Source: an uncultured Gammaproteobacteria bacterium (GTDB taxonomy: Bacteria > Pseudomonadota > Gammaproteobacteria > UBA9214). From it: DNA of 5,447 bases. Shown piece after piece: positions 5,060 through 5,447 of this stretch. The stretch spans positions 1 through 5,447 of the forward strand of contig CAJQOV010000179.1 of assembly GCA_905480065.1 (NCBI GenBank), given 5' to 3'. The position numbers were made by a program, and so were the translations under genes. The notes below the pieces were generated by a model, which worked only from the letters and a program-made list of their open reading frames with translations, searched no databases and had not been told where the DNA came from. Numbering within the stretch: the stretch's first letter is position 1; each line of letters starts with the position of its first letter.

Positions 5060-5309
5060 GTACTGTTCGGCTAATAGCAGCAAGCGCTACCCTGAATACC
5101 TGCGGCAGTGAATTACCCGCTGCCGGTCCTGAAAGCCCGCAACACCCTCACCCGACTTGCCAGTGGTGTGATGTGTAAAGCAGTAACCGGCGCCACGGAT
5201 TCCGTCAGTGACATGCGGGCGTTTTGAACCCGGACCGGTTTCCGGTAACAGTTGCATATTCATGACCGAACAGCACTGAACCGTAATACACCGATTACAG
5301 GAGATGACC
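5060..5309 (+). other. Long 5' leader or spacer before the DsrE-like gene
   Basis: No convincing gene lies here. Visible structures are a hairpin CGGCAGTG/CGCTGCCG (5103-5125, 7-nt loop, one wobble pair), a small hairpin ACCGG-TTT-CCGGT (5234-5246), and an inverted repeat GTAAT-N6-ATTAC (5283-5298) directly abutting the AGGAG ribosome-binding site (5299-5303). None has a T-run. An 18-codon frame from the ATG at about 5170 has no ribosome-binding site. I recognise no known riboswitch. Confidence 0.45.
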
Positions 5310-5447
5310 ATGTCAACACCCGCAGAGAATGTACCAGGCAATGCACAGCTGGATGCCTGGCTGGACAAGAAGCTGGACGAGTTATTGCCGAAGAAGCTGG
5401 AAGAGATCGATGCCAGGCGCACGCCGTCGATGTCGATCATCGCCACC
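5310..5447 (+). CDS. Probable DsrE/DsrF/DrsH-like family protein (5' part only)
   Basis: Only the first 46 codons are in the window. The ATG at 5310 follows a strong AGGAG (5299-5303) by 6 nt. The N-terminus is charged and probably helical (LDAWLDKKLDELLPKKLEEID, residues 14-34). It runs into SMSIIAT (40-46), which looks like the first beta-strand of the DsrE2-type proteins (often annotated peroxiredoxin-like) that continue with a KGTLD-type motif. Such proteins take part in sulfur transfer, commonly with rhodanese and TusA. The assignment rests on a short stretch and on the charged leader typical of that subfamily. The decisive part lies beyond the window. Confidence 0.55.
   Translation, partial: MSTPAENVPGNAQLDAWLDKKLDELLPKKLEEIDARRTPSMSIIAT

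Noticed and set aside
4622..5074. 150-codon plus-strand open frame
   Set aside because: It is antisense to the TetR gene, whose helix-turn-helix and ribosome-binding site are clear.
5087..5446. Minus-strand open frame over the leader and the DsrE-like start
   Set aside because: It has no family resemblance. The plus-strand ATG at 5310 has a strong ribosome-binding site and a recognisable start.
1..5447. CRISPR arrays, insertion sequences and long direct repeats
   Set aside because: I read for regularly spaced repeats, transposase motifs and terminal inverted repeats and found none. The short palindromes listed are isolated.

Overview
The window looks like chromosomal DNA of a gammaproteobacterium, perhaps a chemolithotrophic or sulfur-oxidising lineage. 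This rests on a membrane-anchored cytochrome c5, a CCA-encoding tRNA-Arg, an ars operon with a thioredoxin-type arsenate reductase and Acr3, a DUF1538/PII-like/CBS cluster, and the start of a probable DsrE-type protein. The genus cannot be set from the sequence alone.

Layout: (1) 1-462, minus strand: a cytochrome c5-like monohaem protein, cut by the window edge just before its C-terminus. (2) 703-779: tRNA-Arg(CCG). (3) 780-1091: about 310 bp with no convincing gene. (4) 1092-3027: an arsenic-resistance operon, arsR-arsC-acr3. Its promoter is embedded in two overlapping AT-rich palindromes, and the predicted transcription start falls on the arsR ATG. ArsR holds the promoter, ArsC reduces As(V) to As(III), and Acr3 exports As(III). 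(5) 3028-3289: a spacer with a perfect 26-bp palindrome and an FNR/ANR-like box placed correctly for a class II promoter. (6) 3290-4004: a decayed DUF1538 membrane-protein gene. It has a one-base frameshift near its 5' end and has lost its 3' end, which runs straight into the C-terminal 47 codons of a PII-like regulator gene, out of frame. (7) 4001-4399: an intact CBS-pair protein, the surviving third partner. (8) 4388-4969, minus strand: a TetR-family repressor, tail-to-tail with the CBS gene. (9) 4970-5309: a divergent promoter region with a palindrome over the tetR -10, a near-perfect sigma70 promoter firing rightward, and a leader of about 250 nt. (10) 5310 to the end: the first 46 codons of a probable DsrE/DsrF/DrsH-like protein.

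The best leads are the internal-deletion scar in the DUF1538-PII-CBS cluster, an ArsR with only one of the three classical arsenic-binding cysteines, and the leaderless, doubly palindromic ars promoter. I see no convincing sign of a wholly new system. The unusual content is mostly in regulation and gene decay.
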